A DNA stretch of 64,000 bases, from positions 1-64,000 of the forward strand of contig NZ_JAXMIH010000023.1 of assembly GCF_034366625.1 (NCBI RefSeq), read 5' to 3'. Source of the stretch: Prosthecobacter sp. Lineage in GTDB: Bacteria > Verrucomicrobiota > Verrucomicrobiia > Verrucomicrobiales > Verrucomicrobiaceae. Position numbers and translations under genes: made by a program. Below are positions 11,342 to 20,959 of the stretch, in pieces (positions within the stretch are counted from its first letter, which is position 1; each line of letters starts with the position of its first letter). The notes beneath the pieces are model-generated. The model did not search any database. It was not told the origin of the DNA and saw nothing but the letters and a program-made list of their open reading frames with translations.

Positions 11342-12517
11342 ATGAAATTAGTCGCTCAATCCGACTCCAAGCCCTCTAAAGTGCTCGTCTGCCTCGGCAC
11401 ACGTCCGGAACTCATCAAATTTGCGCCGATGATCAAGGCGCTGGAAAACCGGGGTATTGATCTCGTTACAGTAAACACCGGTCAGCACACGGATCTGCTC
11501 CAGCCGTTGTTCGAGCTGTTTGGCATCCGTCCGCAGCACAATCTGGAGTCGATGGTGGCCGGGCAGAGTCTGAACGCACTTGGCAGTCGGCTGCTGGAGC
11601 GGCTGGATCCTGTTTTGGAGGCGGAAAAGCCCGATCTGGTTCTCGTCCAAGGTGACACCTCCTCCGCCGTCATGGGTTCCATGGCCGCCTTCAACCGCCG
11701 TATTCCGGTGGGGCATCTGGAGGCCGGTCTGCGCTCAGGCAATCCGCTCAGTCCTTTCCCAGAGGAGATGAATCGTCGGCTGGTCGGCCAGATCGCTGCG
11801 TATCACTTCGCCGCCACGGAGCGCAATCGCCGCACGCTGCTGGATGAGGGCGTCGTCGCCGATTCGATCCATCTCGTGGGCAACACTGTTGTCGATGCAT
11901 TGCGGCACACTTTGAAAACAACGCGCCCCGGCAAGGCGGTGGAACTGATGCAGCAGTGGGCGGCTGGTAAGCGCCTGGTGCTCGTGACCACGCACCGCCG
12001 CGAGAACTTCGGCGAGACGATGAACCAGCACCTGCGGGCGCTGCGTGAGTTCATCGAGAGCGAGCCGGATCTCTGCATGATTTTCCCGGTGCATCCGAAT
12101 CCAAACGTACGCGCCGCCGTCGCCGCCGAACTGGAGCACCATCCGCGCATCCGCCTGACCGACCCGATGGGCTACTGCGACTTTGTACATCTGCTGTCAC
12201 AAGCATGGCTCATCGTTTCCGATTCCGGCGGCATTCAGGAAGAAGCCACGGCGCTCGGCAAGCCGATGATCGTGCTGCGCGAAAACACCGAGCGCCCCGA
12301 AGCTGTGGAGTGCGGTGTGGCACGTCTGGTTGGCGAATCCCCCGAACGTTTGCGAGAAATGCTGCGCACCGCCTTGATCGACGAAGTCTGGCATGCCAGC
12401 GCGAACCGTTCCCGTGATGTGTTTGGCGACGGCCAGACCGGTGAGCGCATCTGCGACCTCCTTTTCGGAGCCAGAACGGCCAATACCGCCATCGAGTCGA
12501 TGCGTCTTGCCGCTTGA
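11342..12517 (+). CDS. wecB: UDP-N-acetylglucosamine 2-epimerase (non-hydrolysing)
   Basis: 391 aa, usual family length. It interconverts UDP-GlcNAc and UDP-ManNAc in the cytoplasm. Blocks: CLGTRPELIKFAPMI (N-terminal Rossmann), VQGDTSSAV, GHLEAGLRSGN, PEEMNRRLVGQIA, THRRENFG, SDSGGIQEEA and RENTERPEAVECG with the catalytic Glu/His residues. It supplies a ManNAc-type sugar for the polysaccharide cluster and is followed after 22 nt by the deacetylase gene. Confidence 0.95.
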   Translation: MKLVAQSDSKPSKVLVCLGTRPELIKFAPMIKALENRGIDLVTVNTGQHTDLLQPLFELFGIRPQHNLESMVAGQSLNALGSRLLERLDPVLEAEKPDLVLVQGDTSSAVMGSMAAFNRRIPVGHLEAGLRSGNPLSPFPEEMNRRLVGQIAAYHFAATERNRRTLLDEGVVADSIHLVGNTVVDALRHTLKTTRPGKAVELMQQWAAGKRLVLVTTHRRENFGETMNQHLRALREFIESEPDLCMIFPVHPNPNVRAAVAAELEHHPRIRLTDPMGYCDFVHLLSQAWLIVSDSGGIQEEATALGKPMIVLRENTERPEAVECGVARLVGESPERLREMLRTALIDEVWHASANRSRDVFGDGQTGERICDLLFGARTANTAIESMRLAA

Positions 12518-12539
12518 AGCAATCACCTCTTTTCATTTC

Positions 12540-13496
12540 ATGAAGCCTGCCGCCAGCATCTCGCTCGATCTCGACAATCTCTGGAGCTACCTGAAGACAC
12601 AGGGCGCTCCGGGCTGGGAGAGCTTTCCGAGCTATCTGGACATGGTCGTGCCACGCATCCTCGACTCGCTCGATCGCTGCGGCCAGCGCATCACCTTCTT
12701 CATTGTCGGGCAGGACGCCACAATCGAATCGAACCGTGCCGCGTTGAAAAAAATCGCCGAGGCCGGACACGAGATCGCGAATCATTCGTTCATGCACGAG
12801 CCGTGGCTGCATCTCTACAGTCGTGAGCAGTTGCATGAGGAGATCGGCGGTGCGGAAAACGCCATCGCTGCGGTTACTGGCAAGACAACGCGTGGATTTC
12901 GCGGCCCAGGCTTCAGTACCTCGCCGCTTGTGCGCGAAGTGCTTGCGGAACGTGGCTATGCCTATGACGCCACCATTTTCCCGAGTGCGCTCGGCCCTGT
13001 CTCACGCTTGTTCTTTTTCTTGAATTCCAAGCTCTCCACTGAGGAGAAGGCGCAGCGCAAAGGTCTGTACGGCAAGTTCAGCGACGCCTTCGGCACGCTG
13101 CGTCCCTTCGCGTGGGAAAACGGCCTCATCGAGCTGCCTGTGACGACCATGCCGCTGCTGCGACTGCCGATGCACACGACCTATCTGATGTTCCTGGCGC
13201 AGCAATCGGAATTCCTCGCGAAGCTCTACTGGAACACCGCTGTCACCCTCTGCCGTGTGCGTGGTGTCGCACCTTCTTTGCTGTTGCATCCCACGGATTT
13301 TCTCGATGTGCAGGACGTGCCTGAGATGAGCTTCTTTCCCGGCATGAACGTGCCTGTGGCGAGAAAAATCGCCCTCGTTGAACACACGATCCGCAGCCTT
13401 CAGCGGCATTGGCAGCCCGGCACGATGAGCGTTCACGCCGACACCTTTGCCGCTGCGAAAACCATGCCAGCACGTCTTTCCACCCAGACCGCCTAA
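12540..13496 (+). CDS. Polysaccharide deacetylase (NodB-like)
   Basis: 318 aa. NodB fold with the first motif SLDLD (Asp-Asp pair, residues about 7-11), ITFFIVG, and the metal-binding HEIANHSFMH (HxxxH type). GPGFSTS supplies the third motif. The length and the DUF3473-like C-terminal half suggest the exopolysaccharide type, which N-deacetylates a glycan or precursor. No signal peptide, so it may act at the inner face of the membrane. ATG 12540 fits gene spacing. Confidence 0.88.
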   Translation: MKPAASISLDLDNLWSYLKTQGAPGWESFPSYLDMVVPRILDSLDRCGQRITFFIVGQDATIESNRAALKKIAEAGHEIANHSFMHEPWLHLYSREQLHEEIGGAENAIAAVTGKTTRGFRGPGFSTSPLVREVLAERGYAYDATIFPSALGPVSRLFFFLNSKLSTEEKAQRKGLYGKFSDAFGTLRPFAWENGLIELPVTTMPLLRLPMHTTYLMFLAQQSEFLAKLYWNTAVTLCRVRGVAPSLLLHPTDFLDVQDVPEMSFFPGMNVPVARKIALVEHTIRSLQRHWQPGTMSVHADTFAAAKTMPARLSTQTA

Positions 13497-13519
13497 CTCA
13501 GACACACCCGCATATAGCC

Positions 13520-14335
13520 ATGAAGACACCGACCCAAGTCAACGAAGTCGCCATCGTTCTGCCCGCTTACAACGAGGAGAAAGATCTGCCCACGCTCCTC
13601 GAAAACATCCGCGCCACCGTGGGTGCTATGCCGTTCAAATACACCGTCGTTGTCGTCGATGATGGCTCCAAAGACCGCACGGCGGAGATCGCTCGTGAAT
13701 ATGCCCAAACGATGCCGCTCAAGCTCGTGCAGCATGAGGTGAACAAAGGTCTTGGCGAAGGAATTCAGACCGGCCTGCGGGAAGGCTGGCTCATCGGCGA
13801 TGCCGTGATCGTCATGGACTCCGACAACACGCACAACCCCAAGTACATCCAGGACATGGTGAAGATCATCGAAGCCGGTGATGCCGATGTCGTCATCGCC
13901 TCACGCTTCCAGGCCGGCAGCGTCGTGCAGGGCGTGCCGTTCTTCCGCCAGGTGCTCAGTTGGGGCTGCTTTGCCATGATGAAGACGCTGCTGCCCTACC
14001 GCAACGTGCGCGACTACTCCACCGGCTTCCGCGCTTACCGCAGTCTCACGCTCGGTCGCCTCATCAAGACCTCCGGCCCCAAATTCATCGAGGAATCCAG
14101 CTTCGCCTGCATGCTTGAGCTGCTGCTGAGCCTGCGCTGGGTCGGCGCGCGCGCCGTCGAGATTCCCTACACGCTGCGTTACGATCTCAAGGTCGGCGTC
14201 AGCAAGATGCGCATCCTGCGCACCATCCGCCGCTACTTCAACGTCATCGGCCGCTACTGGGCCAAGGACGTGCTGCCACAGGCTGAAGAACCGTCGCTCC
14301 ATGAGTTGCGTGCTCAGTTCCGTGCCAGCACGTAA
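13520..14335 (+). CDS. GT2 glycosyltransferase (dolichyl-phosphate mannose synthase-like)
   Basis: 271 aa. GT-A signature: VLPAYNEEKDL at the N terminus, VVDDGSKDRT, HEVNKGLGEGIQTG, MDSDNTHNP (DxD), ASRFQAGS and a C-terminal RYDLKVGVSKM. Probably moves a sugar from a nucleotide donor to polyprenyl phosphate, which could feed the GT39-like protein. Hydrophobicity at about 155-172 is modest. Starts 24 nt after the deacetylase stop. Confidence 0.9.
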   Translation: MKTPTQVNEVAIVLPAYNEEKDLPTLLENIRATVGAMPFKYTVVVVDDGSKDRTAEIAREYAQTMPLKLVQHEVNKGLGEGIQTGLREGWLIGDAVIVMDSDNTHNPKYIQDMVKIIEAGDADVVIASRFQAGSVVQGVPFFRQVLSWGCFAMMKTLLPYRNVRDYSTGFRAYRSLTLGRLIKTSGPKFIEESSFACMLELLLSLRWVGARAVEIPYTLRYDLKVGVSKMRILRTIRRYFNVIGRYWAKDVLPQAEEPSLHELRAQFRAST

Positions 14336-14355
14336 ACGCCACCTCGTCATCCGCC

Positions 14356-15771
14356 ATGTCCTCCTCACCCAAATCAGTCGCCGTACTCGGCGGCGGCATC
14401 TCCGGCCTCACCTGTGCGTTGCGAATCGCGCAGGAAGGTCATCGCGTCACGTTGATCGAGGGTTCGGAGCAGCTCGGCGGTCTCGGCACGTTTTTCGAGC
14501 ATGACGGCCGGACGTTTGAAAAATTCTACCACTGCATGCTGCCCAGCGACGGGCCGCTGCTGCGCGTGCTGGAGACGCTCGGCATTCGAGATGACGTGTA
14601 TTGGAAGCCCACGACCTTCGCCTACGCGCATCAGGGCCGGTTTTACCCGCTCAACACCGCGCTCGACCTGCTGAAGTTCGCGCCACTGCGTTTCATCGAC
14701 CGCATCCGCGTTGGCATCACCGGTTTGTATGGTCGTCTCGTCTCGGACAGGGGACTCGACAACGTCACTACCGTGAAATGGCTCTCCCGTCTCAGCGGTG
14801 CGCGTGCGTTCGCCAAATTCTGGCAGCCCATGCTCGAAGCCAAATTCGGTGACCGCTATCACGATGTTCCGGCTCTCTGGTTCTGGACGCGTTTCAACCG
14901 CGAGAAGGGCGAATCGAAAGGTGAGTGCAAAGGCTACATCAAAGGCGGCTACAAACACATCATCGACACTTTCGCCCGCGTTCTGCGCGCGCTTGGCTCC
15001 GAGATTCGCCTCAACACTGCCGTGCAGGGGATTGATCTCGATGCGGAAGGCCGCACGCTCGTCACCACCGCCACAGGTAGCGATTCTTTTGATCAAGTCG
15101 TCATCACACTGCCGACTCCGCAGGTTGAAAAGCTCATCGGTCCCGACTTGCGTCGTGAAATGCCTGCGCTCGACACCACCACGGACTACCAGGGCGTCAT
15201 CAACTGCCTCCTGTTCCTCAAGAAGCCGCTCACCACGCACTACTGGGTCGCCACACCGGAGAGTGATCATCCCTTCGACGGCGTCGTGGAAACCTCCACG
15301 CTTACCGACACCGCCGACCGTGGGGAACGCCACGTCGTCTATCTCACCAAATACCTGCACCGTAGCGATGAACGATTCGCCGTGAGCGATGACTGTATCC
15401 GCGCCTACTGGATTCCCGCGCTGAAAAATCTCTTCCCGCAGCTCCAGGAAGAAGACATCGAGGCCACGCACATCTTCCGTGCGCCATTTGTCGAGCCCAT
15501 TTACAAACTCGGCCAGATGAAGCTTCGTCCGCCGGAGGAGTTGATCCAAGGCAAAGTCTATCTCGCCAACACCGCGCAGGTCTATCCCGTCGTCACCTCC
15601 TGGAACGGCAGTGTCATTCAAGCTGAACGCACCCTGGCCACGATGGGCATCGGGCCGTCCCCTCGTCCGTCAGCTGAGTCCGCCAGCATCGCCGCCAGCA
15701 CCGCAGAACTGAAGCTCAGCAAGCCACGTGCTGCTGCCCTGCCCTTGCGACCAGCGGTGGCGAAGGTTTGA
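14356..15771 (+). CDS. FAD-dependent oxidoreductase (amine oxidase/UGM-like superfamily)
   Basis: 471 aa. N-terminal FAD-binding VLGGGISGLTCALRIAQEG and EGSEQLGGLGTFFE; substrate domain in the middle and a C-terminal YPVVTSWNGSVIQAERT closing the FAD site. The length and fold fit the protoporphyrinogen-oxidase/UDP-galactopyranose-mutase superfamily; the sugar-cluster context makes a sugar-nucleotide or lipid-sugar substrate plausible. The last about 40 residues are Ala/Ser/Pro rich. It ends the first transcription group; 15772-15875 holds only an AGTCCT/AGGACT inverted repeat. Confidence 0.85.
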   Translation: MSSSPKSVAVLGGGISGLTCALRIAQEGHRVTLIEGSEQLGGLGTFFEHDGRTFEKFYHCMLPSDGPLLRVLETLGIRDDVYWKPTTFAYAHQGRFYPLNTALDLLKFAPLRFIDRIRVGITGLYGRLVSDRGLDNVTTVKWLSRLSGARAFAKFWQPMLEAKFGDRYHDVPALWFWTRFNREKGESKGECKGYIKGGYKHIIDTFARVLRALGSEIRLNTAVQGIDLDAEGRTLVTTATGSDSFDQVVITLPTPQVEKLIGPDLRREMPALDTTTDYQGVINCLLFLKKPLTTHYWVATPESDHPFDGVVETSTLTDTADRGERHVVYLTKYLHRSDERFAVSDDCIRAYWIPALKNLFPQLQEEDIEATHIFRAPFVEPIYKLGQMKLRPPEELIQGKVYLANTAQVYPVVTSWNGSVIQAERTLATMGIGPSPRPSAESASIAASTAELKLSKPRAAALPLRPAVAKV

Positions 15772-15875
15772 ATCAGTCCTTAGAGTTCAGCATTCCAGGA
15801 CTGACATCTGCCGCAGAATTGTGATTGATGCAATGCATGCTCGATGGGCGGGCCGCATTTCAAGCCTTGCTGCGA

Positions 15876-17222
15876 TCATGGCTGCCGCTCAGCAAAGGAT
15901 TTCAGCGGGATCACTCTGCTTAATTTGCCGCTGTTGCTTTGGATCAGGTCGCTGGAGGCGCAGCGCATCACGTGCGTTTGCATTGACGGGCCGGTCAGTG
16001 TCATGGCATGCGCCTTTAGTTTTTCCTCCTCACGCACGTCGAATCCATCTCCTGGAACAACGCGGATGACCAGCCGGGTGGCCGACTCCTGCACGAACTG
16101 GATTTCACGGAAGCCGGTGACGTAATCCGGCAGGATGCACAGTGACGTGACGAAGCGCCCGTCCGGTGTGACGATGGTCTCCATCTGGCGACCATGGATG
16201 GCCTTGATGAGCGGGAAGGTGCGGCCGCATGGGCATGCCCGCGGCTCCGGGAACAACTCAAATGTGTCGTCGATCAAATAACGAATGAAGGGCATCACAC
16301 GATTGTACAACCCGGTTCCGATTCCTTCTGCCAGCAGCGTGGAACCGTCCGCCGACGGGCGCACATTGGTGAATTCGAGGATGCCATAATCGGTGTTCAC
16401 ATGGCGTCCGCCTTCCCTGCATTGAGAAATGGCCACGGTTCCCTCCATGTGGCCGTAGGAGTCGAGCACGCGGCAGCCAAACACCTTCTCGATCATTTCA
16501 CGCTGATGCGGCAGCAGGGCTTCGTCTGTGGAAATCACCGCGCGCAGAGGCGGCGGCCGGATGCCTGCCTCGTGCATGCTCAGCGCGAGGTGGTACGCTG
16601 CCGTTGCCCCTGCTTTGAGGAACTTGCACCGTTTACGTTCCATTGCCCGCGCCATGGCACCTGCCATGGAGGGGGAAATTTGATTGCAGTTGAGCAGCAG
16701 GCGCCGCAGGTGAGGCTGCCAGTGGGACGTGTCATCACCCGAAGGGCGCGTGAGGAAGTGTCGCCTGACCAGCATGGCAAATGAGTCTCCCAGCCGGTAG
16801 TCTGCCCAGCTCCAATGACGCCAGTAATAAACGAACTCGAGCGCGTTCGCATGCTTGTCGCGCAGCAGGCTGAAAGGCTCGCCGGAAGTCCCGCTGGTGT
16901 GGTGTTCCACGGTATGAAATCTTGCGCGGTCCTTCGCCCTTAGTTCGAGACCGGCCGCAAGCGCCTTTTTTTTGCTCAACACGGGCAGCCTGGGCAGATC
17001 GTCCAACGTTTGGATGTCCGCAGGCTTCAACCGTGCCTCGTCGAACAGCTTTCGGTAGTATGGCACTGCTTCATAAGCCCGGCTGATGATGCCTTGCAGG
17101 CGTGTTTCCTGCCGGCGTTGCAATTCATCCGGCGGGAGCCATGGGTTTTGTTTAAACTCCTGCCACAGGCGTCCGATCAGGATGGGGTGAAGATAGTCGC
17201 GGAGGCGGAATGCTAAGCCCAT
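15876..17222 (-). CDS. CapK/PaaK-like adenylate-forming enzyme
   Basis: 448 aa, phenylacetate-CoA ligase-like family of capsule clusters. P-loop-like TSGTSGEPFSLLRD (about residue 110), SYGHMEGTVAISQC (about 245), YLIDDTFELFP and the Cys pair ACPCGRTFP that marks the PaaK/CapK type. It likely activates a carboxylate that modifies the glycan. It lies between two plus-strand groups in opposite orientation and diverges from the gene at 17380. Confidence 0.85.
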   Translation of the reverse strand: MGLAFRLRDYLHPILIGRLWQEFKQNPWLPPDELQRRQETRLQGIISRAYEAVPYYRKLFDEARLKPADIQTLDDLPRLPVLSKKKALAAGLELRAKDRARFHTVEHHTSGTSGEPFSLLRDKHANALEFVYYWRHWSWADYRLGDSFAMLVRRHFLTRPSGDDTSHWQPHLRRLLLNCNQISPSMAGAMARAMERKRCKFLKAGATAAYHLALSMHEAGIRPPPLRAVISTDEALLPHQREMIEKVFGCRVLDSYGHMEGTVAISQCREGGRHVNTDYGILEFTNVRPSADGSTLLAEGIGTGLYNRVMPFIRYLIDDTFELFPEPRACPCGRTFPLIKAIHGRQMETIVTPDGRFVTSLCILPDYVTGFREIQFVQESATRLVIRVVPGDGFDVREEEKLKAHAMTLTGPSMQTHVMRCASSDLIQSNSGKLSRVIPLKSFAERQP

Positions 17223-17297
17223 AAAAACAGCTCGAAGGTGCCCGGCGGTTTAATCGGGCGTTGTGATTGTGCAAAGGTCTGCCGACATGGGGCAGAT

Positions 17298-17321
17298 CGT
17301 GCAATCTTTGAAGATTGCACG
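17298..17321. promoter_or_regulatory. 24-bp near-perfect palindrome between divergent genes
   Basis: CGTGCAATCTT (17298-17308), two central bases TG, AAGATTGCACG (17311-17321). Located in the 157-bp gap between the CapK-like gene and the FAD oxidoreductase gene, a classic position for an operator controlling both. In RNA it would form an 11-bp stem with a loop too small to be stable at full length. No regulator gene is adjacent. Confidence 0.5.
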
Positions 17322-17379
17322 AAGAAGATCAATTTAGAAGACGGAATGAAAAATCTTTCTTCCTTGATCAGACAGTTCG

Positions 17380-18786
17380 ATGCGTGACATACAGAAAATG
17401 TCTTTTGATCCCCCAAAAACGGTAAGCAATCCTTCCTCAAACGATACAGCATGTGAGCGCGAATTGATGATTCTCGGTGGCGGACCTGCCGGCCTTGCCT
17501 TCGGACATTTTGCTCGAAAAGCCGGTCTCGATTTTCAACTTTTAGAAGCCTCTCCTCGCGTTGGGGGCAATGCGGTGACCTTTGTCGAGGACGGGCTCCG
17601 GTTTGATTCCGGGGCGCATCGCTTCCACGATCGCGATCCCGCCATGACCCGCGAGGTGAAGGAACTGCTCGGTGCCGACTTGCTGGAGTGCGCGATTCCC
17701 AGCCAGATCTACCATCAGGGCAGATTTGTCGATTTCCCGCTCTCGCCGCTCAACCTGTTCCGCGTGCTGGGCCTGCGGGCCAGCTTGGGCGCGGGCCTGT
17801 CATTTCTGAAGGCGCATTTGACTCATCGTGGTGAGCAGGACTCCTTTGAGCACCACGCCGTGCGTGCCTATGGGCGGGACATCGCCAATCGCTTTCTGCT
17901 CGGCTATTCTGAGAAACTCTGGGGGTTGCCCGGGTCGCAATTGTGTCCGTCGATTTCCGGCAAGCGGCTGAAGGGCTTGAACCTGCGCACTTTTTTTCTG
18001 GAGACATTTCAAGGCGGGCAGGCCAAGTCGGCGCATCTGGATGGTCGTTTTTATTATCCGAGGCTCGGCTTCGGCATGATTGCGGAAAAACTTGCCGCGT
18101 CCTGCGGCGCGGACCGAGTCCGGGTCAACGCCCGCGTCACGGGTTTGCGCCATGATGGCAGGCGCATCCATGCCGTGGAGGTCAATGATTCCGAAGTTCT
18201 CCCGGTGGAGCGTGTCATTAGCACCCTGCCGCTGTCATTGACCGCCCGGCTGCTGGCTTCCTCCTTGCCAACGGAGGTTGCGGAGGACATCGCAAGCCTG
18301 AAGTTCCGCCACGTCGTGCTCGTCGCGCTTTTTCTGAACCGCACATCAGCCACCCGCGTCGGGTCAGTCTATTTTCCTGATCCAGGGTTTCCCATGACTC
18401 GCGTTTATGAGCCGCGCAACCGCAGCGCGGAAATGGCGCCGCCCGGACGCACCATGCTCGCGGTGGAAATCCCCTGTGATGCTGCCGATGCCGTGTGGCG
18501 GCAGGATGATGGCGAACTCGTGCGCTTCGTCGCAAAAAAACTCAAGAGCTGCGGCTGGTTCCGTGAAGACGAGCTGGCCGGCGGCTGTGTGAAACGCCTG
18601 CCTGCCGCCTATCCAGTGCTTGAGGCTGGTGTAAAAGCGCGCGTGAGGCGGATCATGGACGCGCTTTCCCAGTTTGAAAACCTCACCATCCTGGGCCGCA
18701 GCGGCGAATTTCGCTACACGCACATGCACGACATGTTGCGCGTCGGTCATGACACGGTGGCCTCCTTGTCTTCACAGCAACCATGA
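17380..18786 (+). CDS. FAD-dependent oxidoreductase, protoporphyrinogen oxidase-like
   Basis: 468 aa. FAD site ILGGGPAGLAFGHFARKAG (about residue 32) and EASPRVGGNAVTF; C-terminal GRSGEFRYTHMHDMLRVGHD completes the fold. Related in type to the enzyme at 14356 but clearly divergent. The start could be ATG 17380 or ATG 17398 (six codons later). It overlaps the next gene by 4 nt (ATGA), so the two are translationally coupled; a paired role in lipid-linked sugar chemistry is likely. Confidence 0.85.
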   Translation: MRDIQKMSFDPPKTVSNPSSNDTACERELMILGGGPAGLAFGHFARKAGLDFQLLEASPRVGGNAVTFVEDGLRFDSGAHRFHDRDPAMTREVKELLGADLLECAIPSQIYHQGRFVDFPLSPLNLFRVLGLRASLGAGLSFLKAHLTHRGEQDSFEHHAVRAYGRDIANRFLLGYSEKLWGLPGSQLCPSISGKRLKGLNLRTFFLETFQGGQAKSAHLDGRFYYPRLGFGMIAEKLAASCGADRVRVNARVTGLRHDGRRIHAVEVNDSEVLPVERVISTLPLSLTARLLASSLPTEVAEDIASLKFRHVVLVALFLNRTSATRVGSVYFPDPGFPMTRVYEPRNRSAEMAPPGRTMLAVEIPCDAADAVWRQDDGELVRFVAKKLKSCGWFREDELAGGCVKRLPAAYPVLEAGVKARVRRIMDALSQFENLTILGRSGEFRYTHMHDMLRVGHDTVASLSSQQP

Positions 18787-20072
18787 AACACGTCCACATG
18801 ACTGTGCTGCTGCGCATCATTCGCGTGGGAGCGGTGGTTTTTGCGGTCGCTTTCATGGGAATTGGGGTCTTTTTCGCCTTGGGGGAACCCAGAGGCTTCA
18901 GCGGCGGCATGCAAAATGTGCTGGCTGGTTCCCAGGATCTCTTCATGCGCCACAACGAAGTGAGCATGATTCTGCTGGGGGAGAATCCATATCAACTCGC
19001 ACGAGCTGGCATGTTGAAAGAGCGTGGTGCCGAGGTTCTGGGCCCGGGGCATCACATGGATCCGGATTATTTTCCCTCCACGCTGCTCCCGGTGCTGTTG
19101 ATGGCGAAATTGCCCTTCGAGACCATCAAACTGCTGTGGCTGCTCATCAATCTGGGGTCGCTCCTGCTGTTGGTCCACACATTACGCTGGTGCATGGGCG
19201 GTGACCGACCAGCACCCGCCAACCAGACTCTCATGATCTGCCTGTGGATCTGCGGCATCCCAGTATGGAGCTGCCTTGCCATGGGTCAGGCATCCATTTT
19301 CTCAGTCGCTTTCACTCTGGCGGCGTTCCGTCTGGACTTCAACGGGCGCCACTGGCTGGCAGGTCTGCTCCTCTCCCTGGGAGTGTTCAAGTACGCGTTG
19401 ATCTGGCCGCTGGTGTTGTTTTTGTTCGTATTGCAGCGGCGCTGGCGCTGTCTGCTCATCGGCGGCGGCATCCATCTGGTGGTGCATTTGTGGCTTTGTG
19501 ATCTGATCGACGCGAATCCAGTCGCCATATTCGCGGAGGTTCTGAGCTGCAATGCGAAGGTCTTCAACTTCAACAGCATGTTGACCTTCTGGATGCCGTT
19601 TCGCATGTGGAACCAGTTCTTCCTGGAATTTCCCGTGCCGGCGCAACTTCTAGGATCGCTGTTTTTCCTCATCGTGCTTGGCTGGTTGGGCCGGCTGTGG
19701 CTGCGCCGGGACAAGAATGACCGGGACAATCTGCTGGCCTGGATGGCAGCCTTGCTGCTGTTGGCCGTTTTGACAGTCAACTCCCGTATTTTCGCCCACT
19801 TGCATGTGCTGCCGGTGCTGCTGCTGGCATGTGCCCCTGCATTGTCCGCCTACACATGGTCCCAGCGTGCGCGCCTTATGGCTTGTGTACTCTATCTCTC
19901 TTACCTGCCAAGCGGCATGGAAGACATGGATCTGCAGGATGAGGTGCTTCTTTTGCTGCGAACCTTCTATAACACCGTTCTATTGCTTCTGGCGGTCGAT
20001 CTCGGTCGGCTGCTGGGCAAAACCGAGCATGCCAGATATCAGGCACACAAGACGGACGCGTTGCCAGCCTGA
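18783..20072 (+). CDS. GT87-like (DUF2029) membrane glycosyltransferase
   Basis: 429 aa, about ten membrane segments starting with residues 10-35. GT87/DUF2029 features: conserved WICGIPVWSCLAMGQASIF segment and alternating short loops. Such enzymes use polyprenyl-phosphate sugars (mannose type) outside the inner membrane. It couples to the FAD oxidoreductase by an ATGA overlap and its 3' end overlaps the convergent amidohydrolase gene by 34 nt. Confidence 0.78.
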   Translation: MKHVHMTVLLRIIRVGAVVFAVAFMGIGVFFALGEPRGFSGGMQNVLAGSQDLFMRHNEVSMILLGENPYQLARAGMLKERGAEVLGPGHHMDPDYFPSTLLPVLLMAKLPFETIKLLWLLINLGSLLLLVHTLRWCMGGDRPAPANQTLMICLWICGIPVWSCLAMGQASIFSVAFTLAAFRLDFNGRHWLAGLLLSLGVFKYALIWPLVLFLFVLQRRWRCLLIGGGIHLVVHLWLCDLIDANPVAIFAEVLSCNAKVFNFNSMLTFWMPFRMWNQFFLEFPVPAQLLGSLFFLIVLGWLGRLWLRRDKNDRDNLLAWMAALLLLAVLTVNSRIFAHLHVLPVLLLACAPALSAYTWSQRARLMACVLYLSYLPSGMEDMDLQDEVLLLLRTFYNTVLLLLAVDLGRLLGKTEHARYQAHKTDALPA

Positions 20073-20866
20073 AGCGCATTCCTCTGCTCTTCATCCAGCG
20101 CGGACTCCTGCATCTTCAGCTTGGCGGATTCCCAATAGAACACCGGGGCGAACGACCCGAACACGAGACGCTCCAACGGCCAGCTTTTCAGCAGGTTCTC
20201 GACACTGCCCACGCCTTCGATCATCGCGAAGTCGAGCCACACGTTCGGGCAGTCCTGCAAATGTTTGAGCACCATCGCGGCGTTGGCGTTGAGCAGCATG
20301 ACCCGCGCTTCCGGCATTTCCTTCATGATGCCTGGCAGCGGCTTCAGATCGACCGGAGCCACGCGTACCTGTGGGTGCTGGGTGCGTTCGTCCTCCATCT
20401 GAGCCACAAGCTGGATCAGCAGCCGGTGTTTCGTCGCGAGATCCAGCAGTTCACGAAAAGCGGGCGCTTCGAGCGCGTAGCCGTGATAGTTCGGGTGCAG
20501 GCGGATCACGCGCATGCCATGATCCTCGGTGCAGCGCTTCACATCATCTTGCCAGGCGGGCAATGCGAGGTTGATGGTGCCGCATGGGCGCAGGATCGAA
20601 TGATCACGGCAGTGCTGGACGATCTGGCGATTCACTTCCGCCACATCCCGGCGCAGCAGGCCTTCAAACGCACCGGCCCATGCTTCGGTGACGCCACGCT
20701 TCATCAGGCGTTGTGCGAATTCCTCCGCATTCTCGGCCTCAAGCTGGCGAAACGGGCTTGAGCCGAGATAGACGTGGCAGTCGGTCAGTTTCGTTTCCTC
20801 AGCCGCGTGCAGCGACGAGGCTGCCAGCATGGCACTGGAGCTCAGCAGGAAATTCCGGCGGTTCAT
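20039..20866 (-). CDS. Exported amidohydrolase-like protein
   Basis: 275 aa. N terminus MNRRNFLLSSSAMLAASSLHA resembles a Tat-type signal. The body is an amidohydrolase-2-like TIM barrel: TDCHVYLG, RLHPNYHGY (metal-type His), and a late VFGSFAPVF block where active members usually have GSD, here GSF. The changed residue and DCHVYL in place of the usual HxH suggest weak or altered metal binding. Start 20866 fits the signal sequence. Confidence 0.75.
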   Translation of the reverse strand: MNRRNFLLSSSAMLAASSLHAAEETKLTDCHVYLGSSPFRQLEAENAEEFAQRLMKRGVTEAWAGAFEGLLRRDVAEVNRQIVQHCRDHSILRPCGTINLALPAWQDDVKRCTEDHGMRVIRLHPNYHGYALEAPAFRELLDLATKHRLLIQLVAQMEDERTQHPQVRVAPVDLKPLPGIMKEMPEARVMLLNANAAMVLKHLQDCPNVWLDFAMIEGVGSVENLLKSWPLERLVFGSFAPVFYWESAKLKMQESALDEEQRNALQAGNASVLCA

Positions 20867-20959
20867 GCGGCTAGATTGAATGATCCGGCGGGCGGTGGAA
20901 AGCATTTCCTCACGCCTTGCGCAGTTCCGATGCACGCGTAGCCTTGTGCCCACTTCAAG

